In this document: in pieces, positions 47,932 through 59,384 of the stretch | Layout of the letters: each line of letters begins with the position of its first letter | Position numbering within the stretch: the first letter of the stretch is position 1 | DNA from: Pontibacillus yanchengensis Y32 | GTDB taxonomy: Bacteria > Bacillota > Bacilli > Bacillales > BH030062 | Reading direction: 5' to 3' | Assembly: GCF_000770635.1 (NCBI RefSeq) | Contig: NZ_AVBF01000016.1 | Coordinates: 1 to 64,000, forward strand | DNA length: 64,000 nucleotides | Made by a program: the position numbers and the translations under genes | The notes under the pieces: model-generated | Told to the model about the DNA's origin: nothing | What the model saw: only the letters and a program-made list of their open reading frames with translations | Databases searched by the model: none

Positions 47932-48208
47932 TGTGAATAATTTTTAGGGAACTCTATTTCTATCCACACCCTTTATCGACAAGATACTCACAAAATGTAG
48001 TGTTGTGGATAAAATTTATCTACAACCCGTAGATAATGTGGATAAGTGTCGAAAAAACGTTGCACTATCAGTATTTATTTGGTATTATATTTGTGTTTTA
48101 ATAATGAATAACTGCTCACACCCAATACTGATATCCACAGAGTGTGGATAAACTGTGGATATGTATTCACAAGTATGTGAGTGTAGTTATCAACAAATAT
48201 GTGGATTA
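47932..48208. other. oriC, DnaA-box cluster upstream of dnaA
   Basis: About ten DnaA boxes in 277 bp. Exact TGTGGATAA: 48004-48012, 48037-48045, 48143-48151. One-mismatch: 47932-47940 (TGTGAATAA), 47960-47968, 48016-48024, 48131-48139, 48154-48162, 48187-48195, 48200-48208. It lies in the 793-bp gene-free interval between rpmH and dnaA. Likely counterpart of the incA/incB region of B. subtilis. From 48209 to 48487 the interval contains the long dnaA leader and no gene. Confidence 0.95.
48060..48088 (+). promoter_or_regulatory. Promoter of dnaA
   Basis: TTGCAC, 17-bp spacer, TATTAT, followed by TATAT, about 400 bp upstream of dnaA and inside the DnaA-box cluster, which fits autoregulation by DnaA. 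Confidence 0.65.
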
Positions 48209-48487
48209 TGCTTACAAGTCGAATGATTACTGTTATAGTAACAGTTTAGCATCCACATCAATAAAAGCATTTAGAGTTTAACAAAAGTTGTACAAGCCAC
48301 CTCCGGATCTTTCTTTTCTGGAATGCCATCATTCTTGCAAGAGGAAAGAGTACGCGAGGTTTTTTGTTTCCTAAACTATTTTCTATGTCTTAAATATCTG
48401 ATTTCTTACAGGTAAAAGTAGAAGGATTGCGACCTAATACGTAGTTAAATCCGTCGCATTTTCTATTGATGAAAGGGGTGAAATGAC

Positions 48488-49843
48488 TTGGAAAATATTA
48501 AAGAGCTTTGGGACAATACGCTGAGTCAGATAGAAGAAAAAATCAGCAAACCAAGCTTCGAAACATGGTTGAAGAGTACAAAAGCAGATTCTTTGAAGGA
48601 CGATACACTTGTCATTGTGGCACCAAATGAATTTGCTAGAGATTGGTTGGAAAGTAGATACGCCAATCTGATCGCTGATACTCTTTATGAAGTTACTGGG
48701 GCTCAGCTGCGTACAAAATTTATTATTCCTGAAACAAAAGAGGAATCAGTTGATGATGTAAAACCAGCAATTAAACAGTCTTCAAACAATAAAGATAGCG
48801 ACCAAGAAGAATCACCACAGAGCATGCTTAATTCCAAATATACTTTTGACACATTTGTCATTGGATCAGGTAATCGCTTTGCCCATGCCGCATCTTTAGC
48901 AGTTGCAGAAGCACCAGCTAAAGCATACAACCCATTGTTTATTTATGGTGGTGTAGGACTCGGGAAAACGCACTTGATGCATGCCATTGGCCATTATGTC
49001 TTGGATCATAACCCGTCAGCTAAGGTAGTTTATCTTTCTTCAGAAAAATTTACGAATGAGTTTATTAATTCAATCCGTGATAACAAAGCCGTGAATTTCC
49101 GCAATAAATATCGAAATGTGGACGTGCTTTTAATTGATGATATTCAATTCCTAGCTGGAAAAGAACAAACTCAAGAAGAATTTTTCCATACGTTTAACAC
49201 ATTACACGAAGAAAATAAGCAAATTGTAATTTCTAGTGACCGACCACCAAAGGAAATTCCAACATTAGAAGACAGGCTTCGATCTCGCTTCGAATGGGGA
49301 CTTATCACAGATATTACCCCACCAGATTTAGAGACAAGGATCGCCATCTTACGTAAAAAAGCAAAAGCAGAAGGATTAGACATTCCTAATGAAGTGATGC
49401 TTTATATTGCCAATCAAATCGACACAAACATCCGTGAACTAGAAGGGGCACTTATACGTGTAGTAGCGTACTCCTCTCTTATCAATCGCGATATTGATGC
49501 ATCCCTGGCAGCTGAAGCATTGAAAGATATCATTCCTAGCTCTAAGCCCAAAATCATTACCATTAAAGGGATTCAAGAGATGGTTGCGGAAAAATACAAC
49601 ATTAAAGTTGAAGATTTCGCAGCAAAGAAACGTACTAAAACCATCGCTCACCCTCGTCAAATAGCTATGTATCTTTCTAGAGAAATGACTGATTTCTCTC
49701 TCCCTAAAATAGGTGAAGAATTTGGCGGACGAGATCACACAACAGTCATCCATGCTCATGAGAAAATCTCGAAAGCACTTAGTGAAAATCAGCAACTTCA
49801 AAATGAAATTGAAGAATTAAAAGAGGCCTTGAAGTCTGGTTAA
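48488..49843 (+). CDS. dnaA: Chromosomal replication initiator DnaA
   Basis: A 451-residue AAA+ initiator. Domain I (1-80) begins [16 protein letters not shown], domain II is an acidic linker, domain III has Walker [11 protein letters not shown] and Walker [10 protein letters not shown] with the sensor region SRFEWGLI, and domain IV ends with the DNA-binding signature [15 protein letters not shown]. The TTG start has GAAAGGGGTG upstream and gives the same N-terminus as B. subtilis, while the nearby ATG is in another frame. Confidence 0.99.
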   Translation: MENIKELWDNTLSQIEEKISKPSFETWLKSTKADSLKDDTLVIVAPNEFARDWLESRYANLIADTLYEVTGAQLRTKFIIPETKEESVDDVKPAIKQSSNNKDSDQEESPQSMLNSKYTFDTFVIGSGNRFAHAASLAVAEAPAKAYNPLFIYGGVGLGKTHLMHAIGHYVLDHNPSAKVVYLSSEKFTNEFINSIRDNKAVNFRNKYRNVDVLLIDDIQFLAGKEQTQEEFFHTFNTLHEENKQIVISSDRPPKEIPTLEDRLRSRFEWGLITDITPPDLETRIAILRKKAKAEGLDIPNEVMLYIANQIDTNIRELEGALIRVVAYSSLINRDIDASLAAEALKDIIPSSKPKIITIKGIQEMVAEKYNIKVEDFAAKKRTKTIAHPRQIAMYLSREMTDFSLPKIGEEFGGRDHTTVIHAHEKISKALSENQQLQNEIEELKEALKSG

Positions 49844-49856
49844 GGACTTATCCCCT

Positions 49857-50013
49857 TGTGAATAAACGTGAAAAACTCCCCAAAGTTACTCACAGTCTAT
49901 CCACATGTGGATATCCTTATTTGAAAGGGTTGAACTTGAGTTATTCACAAATTCACAGCCTATATTACTACTACGATCATTTAAATAATAATTAAATATA
50001 AATATATAAAATC
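49857..50013. other. oriC, dnaA-dnaN half with DnaA-trio and unwinding tract
   Basis: DnaA boxes TGTGAATAA (49857-49865), abutting CTATCCACA/TGTGGATAT (49897-49914) and TTATTCACA (49941-49949) with a weak box right after. They are followed by TTACTACTACGATCAT (49965-49980), which reads as consecutive DnaA-trios, and then a 33-bp run with almost only A and T (49981-50013). This is the order expected of the basal unwinding system. Confidence 0.88.
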
Positions 50014-50033
50014 CATTTAGGAGGATTTAAAAG

Positions 50034-51176
50034 ATGAAATTTACAATCCAAAGGGATCAACTTATGGAAAGTATTCAAGATGTGATGAAAGCTATCTCAT
50101 CAAGAACGACTATTCCAATCCTAACGGGAATGAAAGTAGAAGCTACTGAACAAGGTGTGAAACTTACAGGTAGTGATTCTGATATTTCAATTGAGTCATT
50201 TATTCCTAAAGAAGAAGATGGAATCGTATATGTAGAAAACATTCAACCGGGAAGCATCGTATTACAAGCGAAATATTTCCCTGATATTGTACGTAAATTG
50301 CCACAGCAGACCGTTGAACTAGAGGTAGATGATCATTTAAACGTCGGCATCCGTTCTGGAAGTGCTGAATTTAACTTGAATGGACAAGATGCTGAAGAAT
50401 ATCCACATCTTCCTCAATTACAGACAGAACAAAGCTTTGAGGTGCCGATTGACCTTTTAAAAGATCTAATCAGACAAACGGTATTCGCGGTGTCCACCTC
50501 AGAAACACGCCCCATCTTGACAGGTGTAAACATGATGGTAGAGAACAGTGAACTATACTTTATTGCAACGGATAGCCACCGTTTAGCTTCAAGAAAAATT
50601 CCTATGCAGGAACAGCTGCAAAATCTATCGTTCAACAATATTGTTGTTCCAGGCAAAAGTTTAACGGAGCTTAATAAAATACTTGATGACTCTCAAGAAA
50701 CGATTGAAATAAGCGTGACGGAGAATCAAATTTTATTCCGTACCCAGCACTTATATTTTCTTTCAAGATTACTAGACGGAAACTATCCAGAAACATCTCG
50801 TTTGATCCCTGATCAGAGTAAAACGATCATGCACATTGATACGAAAGAATTACTACAATCTATTGATCGTGCTGCTCTTTTAGCAAAGGAAAATCGAAAT
50901 AGTGTCGTTAAGTTAACGACAAAAGCGGACAATCATATCGAAATAACAAGTAACTCTCCTGAGGTTGGTAAAGTTGTGGAAGAAGTAGAAGCTGAATCGC
51001 TTGAAGGGGAAGAACTAAAAATTTCTTTCAGTGCCAAATATATGATGGACGCACTAAAAGTAATCGATACGGAGAAAGTGAACATTCAATTTACTGGTGC
51101 GATGCGTCCATTCCTCATTCGTCCAATCGATAATGACCAAATCTTACAGTTAATCTTGCCTGTAAGAACGTATTAA
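50034..51176 (+). CDS. dnaN: DNA polymerase III beta subunit (sliding clamp)
   Basis: A 380-residue ring-forming clamp of three similar domains. It starts MKFTIQRDQLMESIQDVMKA; RPILTGVNM and the C-terminal QLILPVRTY are family hallmarks. AGGAGG precedes the ATG. Cotranscription with dnaA is likely; a terminator follows, with a repeat scar in between. Confidence 0.99.
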   Translation: MKFTIQRDQLMESIQDVMKAISSRTTIPILTGMKVEATEQGVKLTGSDSDISIESFIPKEEDGIVYVENIQPGSIVLQAKYFPDIVRKLPQQTVELEVDDHLNVGIRSGSAEFNLNGQDAEEYPHLPQLQTEQSFEVPIDLLKDLIRQTVFAVSTSETRPILTGVNMMVENSELYFIATDSHRLASRKIPMQEQLQNLSFNNIVVPGKSLTELNKILDDSQETIEISVTENQILFRTQHLYFLSRLLDGNYPETSRLIPDQSKTIMHIDTKELLQSIDRAALLAKENRNSVVKLTTKADNHIEITSNSPEVGKVVEEVEAESLEGEELKISFSAKYMMDALKVIDTEKVNIQFTGAMRPFLIRPIDNDQILQLILPVRTY

Positions 51177-51187
51177 TTAAGTTTTTA

Positions 51188-51226
51188 AAAGAAAAGCGAA
51201 AGCCCAGAAATTTATGCTTACTTTTC
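51188..51226 (+). repeat. Family 2 scar
   Basis: GAAAAGCGAAAGCCCAGAAA followed by TTTATGCTTAC: the two ends of a family 2 repeat joined without a middle. Confidence 0.6.
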
Positions 51227-51246
51227 TAATTAAATAAAATTTCACG

Positions 51247-51279
51247 AAAAAGCAAGGGTTTTTGCGCCCTTGCTTTTCT
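51247..51279 (+). terminator. Terminator of dnaA-dnaN
   Basis: AAAAGCAAGGG with perfect inverse around an 8-nt loop, T-run. Confidence 0.85.
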
Positions 51280-51340
51280 TATGAGCTATTCTTTAGTAAA
51301 ATAGATAGAAGGCCAAGAATATACTATTAGGGTGAAGAAA

Positions 51341-51562
51341 ATGCATAAACGTATTGAGATTCAAACGGATATGATTCAGCTCGGACAATTTTTACAATTA
51401 GCTAATGTCATTGAATCAGGTGGAATGGCAAAGGTGTTTTTATCTGAATTCCCAGTTTTTGTAAATGGCGAAAAAGAAGCACGTCGTGGTAGAAAACTAA
51501 ACGTTGGTGATGTAGTAGAAATTGAAGGAGAGGGAAGCTATACCGTTGTAAAAGAGGAGTAA
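51341..51562 (+). CDS. yaaA: S4-domain protein YaaA (RlbA)
   Basis: A 73-residue S4-like RNA-binding protein involved in ribosome assembly in B. subtilis. Core GGMAKVFLSEFPVFVNGE and RRGRKLNVGDVVEIEG. I chose the ATG at 51341 rather than an upstream GTG at 51332, which overlaps the AGGGTG site. The 193-bp gap to recF holds an AGATCT-N6-AGATCT hairpin and no gene. Confidence 0.95.
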   Translation: MHKRIEIQTDMIQLGQFLQLANVIESGGMAKVFLSEFPVFVNGEKEARRGRKLNVGDVVEIEGEGSYTVVKEE

Positions 51563-51755
51563 TTCCCGACACGATACAAGGCTTGCCGATTGACGTTTCC
51601 CTGAATAAATGTCAAAGGTACCGTTATGCTCTCCCTTTCTCCATAGAAAAGAAACGGGGAGCTGCCGACATTTACTAATTTCGGTGAATAGTCGGTCTTT
51701 CTAATTAGGTCAGATTTGATCATAGATCTGGCGTTAGATCTAAAGGGGAATTCCA

Positions 51756-52874
51756 ATGCATATCGAAGACATAGCGTTAAAACAGTATAGAAATTACCAA
51801 GATATCCACTTAACCTTTGATGACAAGGTGAATGTAATCATTGGCGAGAATGCGCAGGGTAAAACGAATTTGATGGAGGCAATCTATGTTTTAGCATTTT
51901 CTAAATCGCATCGTACCCCACGGGATAAAGAACTTATCATGTGGGATGCAGAATATGCTAAAATAAAAGGGAGTGTGTTTAAAAGAAAACGTAAATTCCC
52001 GATGGAAATCGTTGTCTCGACGAAAGGCAAGAAAGCAAAACTAAATCACTTGGAACAGAAGCGCTTGAGTGATTACATCGGAGCGCTTAATGTTGTGATG
52101 TTTGCACCTGAAGACTTGAACCTAGTCAAAGGCAGTCCTCAGGTTCGTCGTCGTTTTATCGATATGGAAATTGGTCAAATACAACCTGCATACATTTACC
52201 ATTTAGGACAATACCAGAAGATCCTAAAGCAGCGGAATCATTTGCTAAAGGACTATCAGCGTAAGCAGAATATGGATCCGACGATGTTGCAGGTGTTAAC
52301 CGAGCAACTAATTGAACATGCTGCAACCATTGTAGAGCGTCGATTTAAGTTTCTTCACTTGCTTAGACAATGGGCAAAACCTATTCATGAAGGAATTAGC
52401 AGACAGCTAGAAAACCTAGAAATTGCATATGATGCCTCTCTAGATGTATCAGAGGATATGGATTTGTCCAAAATGGTAAGGGTATTTCAAGATAAATTTG
52501 CGGAAGTAGAACGTAGAGAGATAGAGCGAGGGACAACGCTCGTTGGTCCTCACCGTGATGATTTGATTTTCTATGTGAACGGAAAAGATGTACAAACCTA
52601 TGGATCTCAGGGGCAACAGCGTACAACCGCTCTATCATTAAAGCTAGCTGAAATTGAATTAATCCATAATGAAGTAGGAGAATATCCAATCCTATTACTA
52701 GATGATGTATTAAGTGAATTAGATGATTTCAGGCAGTCTCATCTTTTGCATACGATTCAAGGCAAGGTCCAAACCTTCGTGTCTACGACGAGTGTGGATG
52801 GTATTGAACATGAAACACTCCAGCAAGCAGATATATTCTACGTAGATCAAGGTCATGTTACCAAGGGGAAATGA
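51756..52874 (+). CDS. recF: DNA replication and repair protein RecF
   Basis: A 372-residue SMC-like ATPase loading RecA at gaps. Walker [15 protein letters not shown], signature [15 protein letters not shown] and Walker [12 protein letters not shown] are intact. It begins [14 protein letters not shown], the family start. Followed at 9 bp by remB. Confidence 0.99.
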   Translation: MHIEDIALKQYRNYQDIHLTFDDKVNVIIGENAQGKTNLMEAIYVLAFSKSHRTPRDKELIMWDAEYAKIKGSVFKRKRKFPMEIVVSTKGKKAKLNHLEQKRLSDYIGALNVVMFAPEDLNLVKGSPQVRRRFIDMEIGQIQPAYIYHLGQYQKILKQRNHLLKDYQRKQNMDPTMLQVLTEQLIEHAATIVERRFKFLHLLRQWAKPIHEGISRQLENLEIAYDASLDVSEDMDLSKMVRVFQDKFAEVERREIERGTTLVGPHRDDLIFYVNGKDVQTYGSQGQQRTTALSLKLAEIELIHNEVGEYPILLLDDVLSELDDFRQSHLLHTIQGKVQTFVSTTSVDGIEHETLQQADIFYVDQGHVTKGK

Positions 52875-52883
52875 GGTGGCACA

Positions 52884-53168
52884 TTGTTTATCCATATTGG
52901 GGAAGATCACGTAATTGAATCGCATGATGTAATATCCATAATTGATTACGAATTATTCTCTTCCTCCTCGATCGTAGAAGAAATGATTATGAACCAAAGA
53001 AGTAATCAACGAGTTTTTGAGTCTCCAAATGCCGAAGCAAAATCAATTGTTATTACGAAAGACTATATATATTTCAGTCCGTTATCCGTCCTTACGTTAA
53101 AGAAACGTGCCAACATCACGACAACGTTAAACAAGATGGAAGATTTCTCTGATGGTTTTTCTGAATAG
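52884..53168 (+). CDS. remB: RemB/YaaB extracellular-matrix regulator family protein
   Basis: A 94-residue protein of the DUF370-like RemA/RemB family; RemB promotes biofilm matrix expression in B. subtilis. Core tract AKSIVITKDYIYFSPLSVLTLKKR. TTG start 6-8 nt from GAGGTGG. Between recF and gyrB as in B. subtilis. Confidence 0.93.
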   Translation: MFIHIGEDHVIESHDVISIIDYELFSSSSIVEEMIMNQRSNQRVFESPNAEAKSIVITKDYIYFSPLSVLTLKKRANITTTLNKMEDFSDGFSE

Positions 53169-53179
53169 ATAGTAATTAA

Positions 53180-55135
<1,956 letters not shown>

Positions 55136-55151
55136 AAAGAAGTGCGCAGGT

Positions 55152-55243
55152 GCCTTTGATTGTTAACAAAGGCATGGAGGTACTCATGTTCAGACTTGTC
55201 CATCAGGAAACGAACAAGTCTGAACAGACCTACATCCTGTAGG
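55152..55243 (+). other. Triple hairpin between gyrB and gyrA
   Basis: Three consecutive hairpins: GCCTTTG/CAAAGGC (55152-55173), GTTCAGACTTGT/ACAAGTCTGAAC (55188-55225, perfect 12 bp) and CCTAC-ATCCT-GTAGG (55229-55243). None has a T-run, so they are not simple terminators. Confidence 0.65.
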
Positions 55244-55268
55244 CCCTCATATTTGATAGGAGGTCGTT

Positions 55269-57797
55269 ATGGTGGATCAACAACGTCCCCAGGTACAAGA
55301 AATAAACATTAGCCAAGAAATGAAAACATCCTTTATGGATTATGCGATGAGTGTAATCGTGTCCCGTGCTTTACCTGATGTTCGTGATGGGTTAAAGCCG
55401 GTACATAGACGAATTCTCTATGCAATGCATGACCTTGGGATGCATTCGGATAAAGCCTATAAAAAGTCGGCTCGTATCGTAGGTGAAGTAATTGGTAAGT
55501 ATCACCCACATGGTGACTCTGCTGTGTATGATTCCATGGTACGTATGGCGCAAGATTTCAACTTTCGTTACATGCTCGTAGATGGACATGGAAACTTTGG
55601 TTCTGTTGATGGTGATGCTGCAGCAGCCATGCGTTATACAGAAGCTCGTATGTCCAAAATTTCAATGGAAATTTTACGCGATATTAATAAAGATACCATC
55701 GATTATGACGATAACTATGATGGCACAGAAAGAGAACCAGTTGTGCTTCCTGCACGTTTTCCAAACTTACTTGTAAACGGAGCAAGTGGTATTGCCGTTG
55801 GTATGGCGACAAATATCCCGCCTCATCATTTAGGTGAGGTCATCGACGCTGTGTTAGCTGTGAGTAAGGATGGGGATATTACAATAGATGAATTGATTAG
55901 TGATTATATTCATGGACCAGATTTTCCAACAGCTGGCCAGATCCTTGGACGAAGTGGTATAAGAAAAGCCTATGAGACAGGTAAAGGGTCACTGACTGTT
56001 CGAGCGAAAGTGGATATTGAAGAACAAGCAAATGGGAAATCTAGATTGCTTGTATCTGAACTTCCTTTCCAGGTGAATAAGGCTAAGTTGATTGAAAAAA
56101 TTGCCGAGCTTGTTCGTGACAAGAAGATTGAAGGGATTACAGACCTCCGCGACGAGTCCGATCGTGAAGGATTGCGCGTTGTGATTGAACTACGTCGTGA
56201 TGTAAATCCGAATGTTGTACTAAACAACCTTTATAAACAAACAGCTCTCCAAACCTCTTTTGGTATCAACATGCTTGCTCTGGAGAATGGTCAACCAAAA
56301 GTAATGAATTTAAAACAATGTCTTGAGCATTATCTCGATCATCAAAAGGTTGTCATTCGACGTAGAACAGAGTATGAGCTAAGAAAAGCTGAGGCTCGAG
56401 CTCATATACTAGAAGGTTTACGAATTGCTCTTGATCATATTGACGAAATTATTACCCTTATTCGCGAGTCTCAAACAACTGATATTGCTAAAGAAGGTTT
56501 GATGACAAACTATGAACTAAGCGATAAGCAAGCTCAAGCGATTTTAGACATGCGTTTGCAACGCTTAACCGGATTAGAACGTGAGAAGATTGAAGATGAA
56601 TATCAAGAATTAGTCAATTTAATTGCGGAGTTGAAAGCAATCCTAGCTGATAATGAAAAAGTGCTCGAAATTATTCGTGAGGAACTAACCGAAATAAAAG
56701 AGCGTTTTAACGATACGCGTCGTACGGAAATTGTTACAGGCGGAACAGACTTCATTGAAGATGAAGACTTAATTCCTGAAGAAACAATCGTAGTTACCGT
56801 AACGCACCAAGGTTATGTGAAACGTTTACCAGCTTCGACGTATCGTTCGCAGCGACGCGGAGGACGTGGAGTACAAGGTATGGGTACGAATGAAGATGAT
56901 TTCGTAGAGCATCTTCTTTCCACATCAACGCATAATACGTTGCTGTTCTTTACAAACAAAGGAAAAGTTTACCGAGCTAAAGGATATGAAGTTCCTGAGT
57001 TTAGTCGAACTGCGAAAGGAATTCCGATTATTAATCTGTTAGAGGTTGAGAAAGGAGAATGGGTTAACGCTGTTATTGCAGTAGAAGACTTTGTCGATGA
57101 CTGGTACCTATTCTTCACAACGAAACACGGAATCTCCAAACGTACGACCTTATCTCAGTTTGCCAACATTCGTCGTGGGGGACTTATTGCCCTAGGACTG
57201 CGAGAAGATGATGAATTAATATCCGTACGTTTAACGGATGGATCCAAGCATATTATGATTGGAACAAAAGGTGGATATGTCATTCGATTCCCTGAGGAAG
57301 ATGTTCGTACAATGGGAAGAACCGCAGCCGGTGTGAAAGGTATATCCTTGCGTGAAGGCGATGAAGTGGTTTCCATGGAAATGATTGAAGATGGGCTTCA
57401 GGTTCTTAACGTTACAACGAAAGGCTTCGGAAAACGTACACCAGCAAATGAATATCGTATTACCGGTAGAGGAGGAAAAGGGATTCGTTCTTGTAACTTG
57501 ACCGATAAGAATGGGGAAGTCGTTACCGTTAAATCGGTGACAGGTGATGAGGATATTATGATTATCACAGAAAGTGGAGTCCTTATTCGTATGCCTGTTG
57601 AAAGCATCTCCCAAACTGGACGTAATACACAAGGTGTCCGTTTGATTCGTCTTCAAGATGATGAAGAAGTTGCAACAGTAGCACAAATCGAAAACAAAGA
57701 AGACGATGAGGAAGAAGATACGGAAGTACACGCTAACGAAACATCAGAAGCAACCGATACGATTACAGACCAACAAGAATCTACAGAAGAAGAGTAA
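55269..57797 (+). CDS. gyrA: DNA gyrase subunit A
   Basis: An 842-residue cutting subunit. The active-site Tyr lies in [12 protein letters not shown] (about residue 120), preceded by [14 protein letters not shown] (quinolone region: Gly-Asp-Ser wild-type). The C-terminal beta-pinwheel begins with the GyrA box QRRGGRG, and the end has a long Glu/Asp-rich tail that tunes supercoiling. AGGAGG precedes the ATG. Terminator after the stop. Confidence 0.99.
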   Translation: MVDQQRPQVQEINISQEMKTSFMDYAMSVIVSRALPDVRDGLKPVHRRILYAMHDLGMHSDKAYKKSARIVGEVIGKYHPHGDSAVYDSMVRMAQDFNFRYMLVDGHGNFGSVDGDAAAAMRYTEARMSKISMEILRDINKDTIDYDDNYDGTEREPVVLPARFPNLLVNGASGIAVGMATNIPPHHLGEVIDAVLAVSKDGDITIDELISDYIHGPDFPTAGQILGRSGIRKAYETGKGSLTVRAKVDIEEQANGKSRLLVSELPFQVNKAKLIEKIAELVRDKKIEGITDLRDESDREGLRVVIELRRDVNPNVVLNNLYKQTALQTSFGINMLALENGQPKVMNLKQCLEHYLDHQKVVIRRRTEYELRKAEARAHILEGLRIALDHIDEIITLIRESQTTDIAKEGLMTNYELSDKQAQAILDMRLQRLTGLEREKIEDEYQELVNLIAELKAILADNEKVLEIIREELTEIKERFNDTRRTEIVTGGTDFIEDEDLIPEETIVVTVTHQGYVKRLPASTYRSQRRGGRGVQGMGTNEDDFVEHLLSTSTHNTLLFFTNKGKVYRAKGYEVPEFSRTAKGIPIINLLEVEKGEWVNAVIAVEDFVDDWYLFFTTKHGISKRTTLSQFANIRRGGLIALGLREDDELISVRLTDGSKHIMIGTKGGYVIRFPEEDVRTMGRTAAGVKGISLREGDEVVSMEMIEDGLQVLNVTTKGFGKRTPANEYRITGRGGKGIRSCNLTDKNGEVVTVKSVTGDEDIMIITESGVLIRMPVESISQTGRNTQGVRLIRLQDDEEVATVAQIENKEDDEEEDTEVHANETSEATDTITDQQESTEEE

Positions 57798-57801
57798 GAA
57801 G

Positions 57802-57836
57802 AAAAGAGGATACACAGTTTTGTGGTCCTCTTTTTT
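57802..57836 (+). terminator. Terminator of gyrA
   Basis: AAAGAGGA pairs with TCCTCTTT across a 15-nt loop, T6 run. Confidence 0.8.
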
Positions 57837-57841
57837 ACTTT

Positions 57842-57953
57842 GAAAGTAAAGAATATATACGTTCTGGCGTTTGCGGTCTAGCTCCAGCCCTGATTCCATC
57901 AGGGGCGTAAGTAAAGCCTTTCGGTGGCGACCAAGGCGCTCTGAGCTTTTCTT
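57842..57953 (-). repeat. Family 2 repeat, copy 3
   Basis: Reverse orientation: AGTAAAGAATATATACGTTCTGG..., GTCTAGCTCCAGCCC and a GACCAAGGCGC...AGCTTTTCTTA end that matches the inverse of copy 1. Internal part is shorter and lacks both the 16-bp palindrome and the module. Confidence 0.7.
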
Positions 57954-57979
57954 ATACCATAAGTAGAGGAAGTGAAATC

Positions 57980-59074
57980 ATGCGAGTTCATCCCAGCCAA
58001 TTAGTATCGGGGTGTATGGTCACAACAGATGTTATTGGGAAAACCAACCAACCAATAGTTCCCAAGAACACTGTCATAAAACCAATTCATATTACGGTAT
58101 TACATAAATTTCTAGTGAACGATGTGGAAGTTGCACCAAAACTAGCGAATGGAGAGGCTTTTTTACCCGAGCATGCTATAGAGGAAGAGGATTACATAGA
58201 GCAAGATGATGGTAAGGAAGAACAGCACGTTCCATTTCTGAACCTTTATTTAGAAGCTGTCCAAGAGTATAAAAATATGTTCAAAGACTGGCAATCAGGG
58301 GCGCCCATTAATATCGCTAAAGTTCGGACTCTCCTAGTACCATTAATTGAGAAAGCTAATGAAAATAAAGGCAAAGTTTTCATGCTTCATCACTATTCAA
58401 CAAAGGAAGATTACTTTTATCATCATAGTATTGCAGTAGGATTGTTATCTGCCGTTATAGCTCACCAGCTAAAATATAGCAATGGTGAAGTTATCCAGAT
58501 AGGGTTAACAGGATTTCTAAGTGATTGTGGTATGGCCAAAATTGATGAACGCATTTTATTTAAAAAAGCCCCTCTCATTACTCAAGAATTTGAAGAGATA
58601 AAGAAACACCCTACGTATTCTTATCGACTGGTTGAAAACATCCCGGTATTAAAGAACAATGTTCGGTTAGGCGTTTTACAGCATCATGAACGAATGGACG
58701 GAAGTGGTTATCCAATTGGATTAACTAGCTCGAAATTAAATCCATATGGAAAGATTGTAGCCGTTTGTGATATGTATCATGCGATGACTTCAGAACGCTT
58801 ATACAGGTCCAAGCAATCACCATTTATGGTTCTGGAGGAATTAATGCAGGATCAGTTCGGTAAATTTGATCATACGGTTGTCCAAGCACTCATTACGAGC
58901 ATGACCAATTTTACGACTGGCACTCATGTAAGATTGTCAAATAACCAAAATGCTGAAATTATATTTATGGAACAAAAGCTTCCAACTCGTCCTATGGTAC
59001 GACTACAACACAATGAAGAGATTATTCATCTGAAGAATCATTCCTCCTTGTATATAGAGGAAATACTAACGTGA
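57980..59074 (+). CDS. HD-GYP domain protein with altered HD motif
   Basis: A 364-residue cytosolic protein. An N-terminal part of about 85 residues (DUF3391-like) leads to an HD-GYP domain. Known HD-GYP enzymes hydrolyse c-di-GMP with a di- or tri-metal centre. Here the expected LHDIGK motif reads LSDCGMAK, so the metal-binding His is Ser181 while Asp182 remains; HHERMDGSGYP (235-245) with the GYP signature and DMYHAMTSERLYR are intact. It might bind c-di-GMP or have altered activity. ATG with GAGGAAGTG upstream; a terminator follows. Downstream of gyrA, but with repeat copy 3 between. Confidence 0.85.
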   Translation: MRVHPSQLVSGCMVTTDVIGKTNQPIVPKNTVIKPIHITVLHKFLVNDVEVAPKLANGEAFLPEHAIEEEDYIEQDDGKEEQHVPFLNLYLEAVQEYKNMFKDWQSGAPINIAKVRTLLVPLIEKANENKGKVFMLHHYSTKEDYFYHHSIAVGLLSAVIAHQLKYSNGEVIQIGLTGFLSDCGMAKIDERILFKKAPLITQEFEEIKKHPTYSYRLVENIPVLKNNVRLGVLQHHERMDGSGYPIGLTSSKLNPYGKIVAVCDMYHAMTSERLYRSKQSPFMVLEELMQDQFGKFDHTVVQALITSMTNFTTGTHVRLSNNQNAEIIFMEQKLPTRPMVRLQHNEEIIHLKNHSSLYIEEILT

Positions 59075-59090
59075 GGATATGAGTAGGAAA

Positions 59091-59117
59091 CAACCAGAGA
59101 AATCTGGTTGTTTTTTT
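59091..59117 (+). terminator. Terminator of the HD-GYP gene
   Basis: CAACCAGA with perfect inverse, 4-nt loop, T7. Confidence 0.85.
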
Positions 59118-59164
59118 AATTGTCTAGCGTACTATAAAATTCAACGCTTGTTTATAACTAAAAA

Positions 59165-59380
59165 AAGTGATGCGGCCACGTCCAGCTCCAGCGCCCAGCG
59201 ACGTATGTGCTTCCCTCATCTCTGTACGATAAGTCAACATCGAACGCTTGAGCTCTTCGTGTTTCCTTTCGGCCTACACGATGTAGGTTGGTTCGATGTT
59301 GCTGCGTGATGCAGCGGTCTTAATCGAACTTCCTTATAAGGACAGTTTGTACGTCGCTACCCGGGCACTTGCGCTTTTGT
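59165..59380 (-). repeat. Family 2 repeat, copy 4 (with module)
   Basis: Reverse orientation: GTCCAGCTCCAGCGCCCAGC at 59179 and end GCACTTGCGCTTTTG. Aligns with the inverse of copy 2 except for the insertion of the structured module at 59272-59336. It fills the gap between the HD-GYP gene and yaaC, overlapping nothing coding. Confidence 0.8.
59272..59336. repeat. Structured hairpin module, copy 3
   Basis: CCTAC-ACGAT-GTAGG (59273-59287), outer stem GTTCGAT (59291-59297) with ATCGAAC (59323-59329), inner stem GCTGC-GTGAT-GCAGC (59301-59315), then CTTCCTT. Compared with copies 1 and 2, the nested hairpin has the same length and linkers (GTT, GGTCTTA) but four changed base pairs. Confidence 0.7.
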
Positions 59381-59384
59381 TCTT

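Noticed and set aside
57231-57731. 166-codon open frame on the minus strand opposite gyrA
   Set aside because: Within the gyrA C-terminal domain; composition odd for a protein and no initiation signal.
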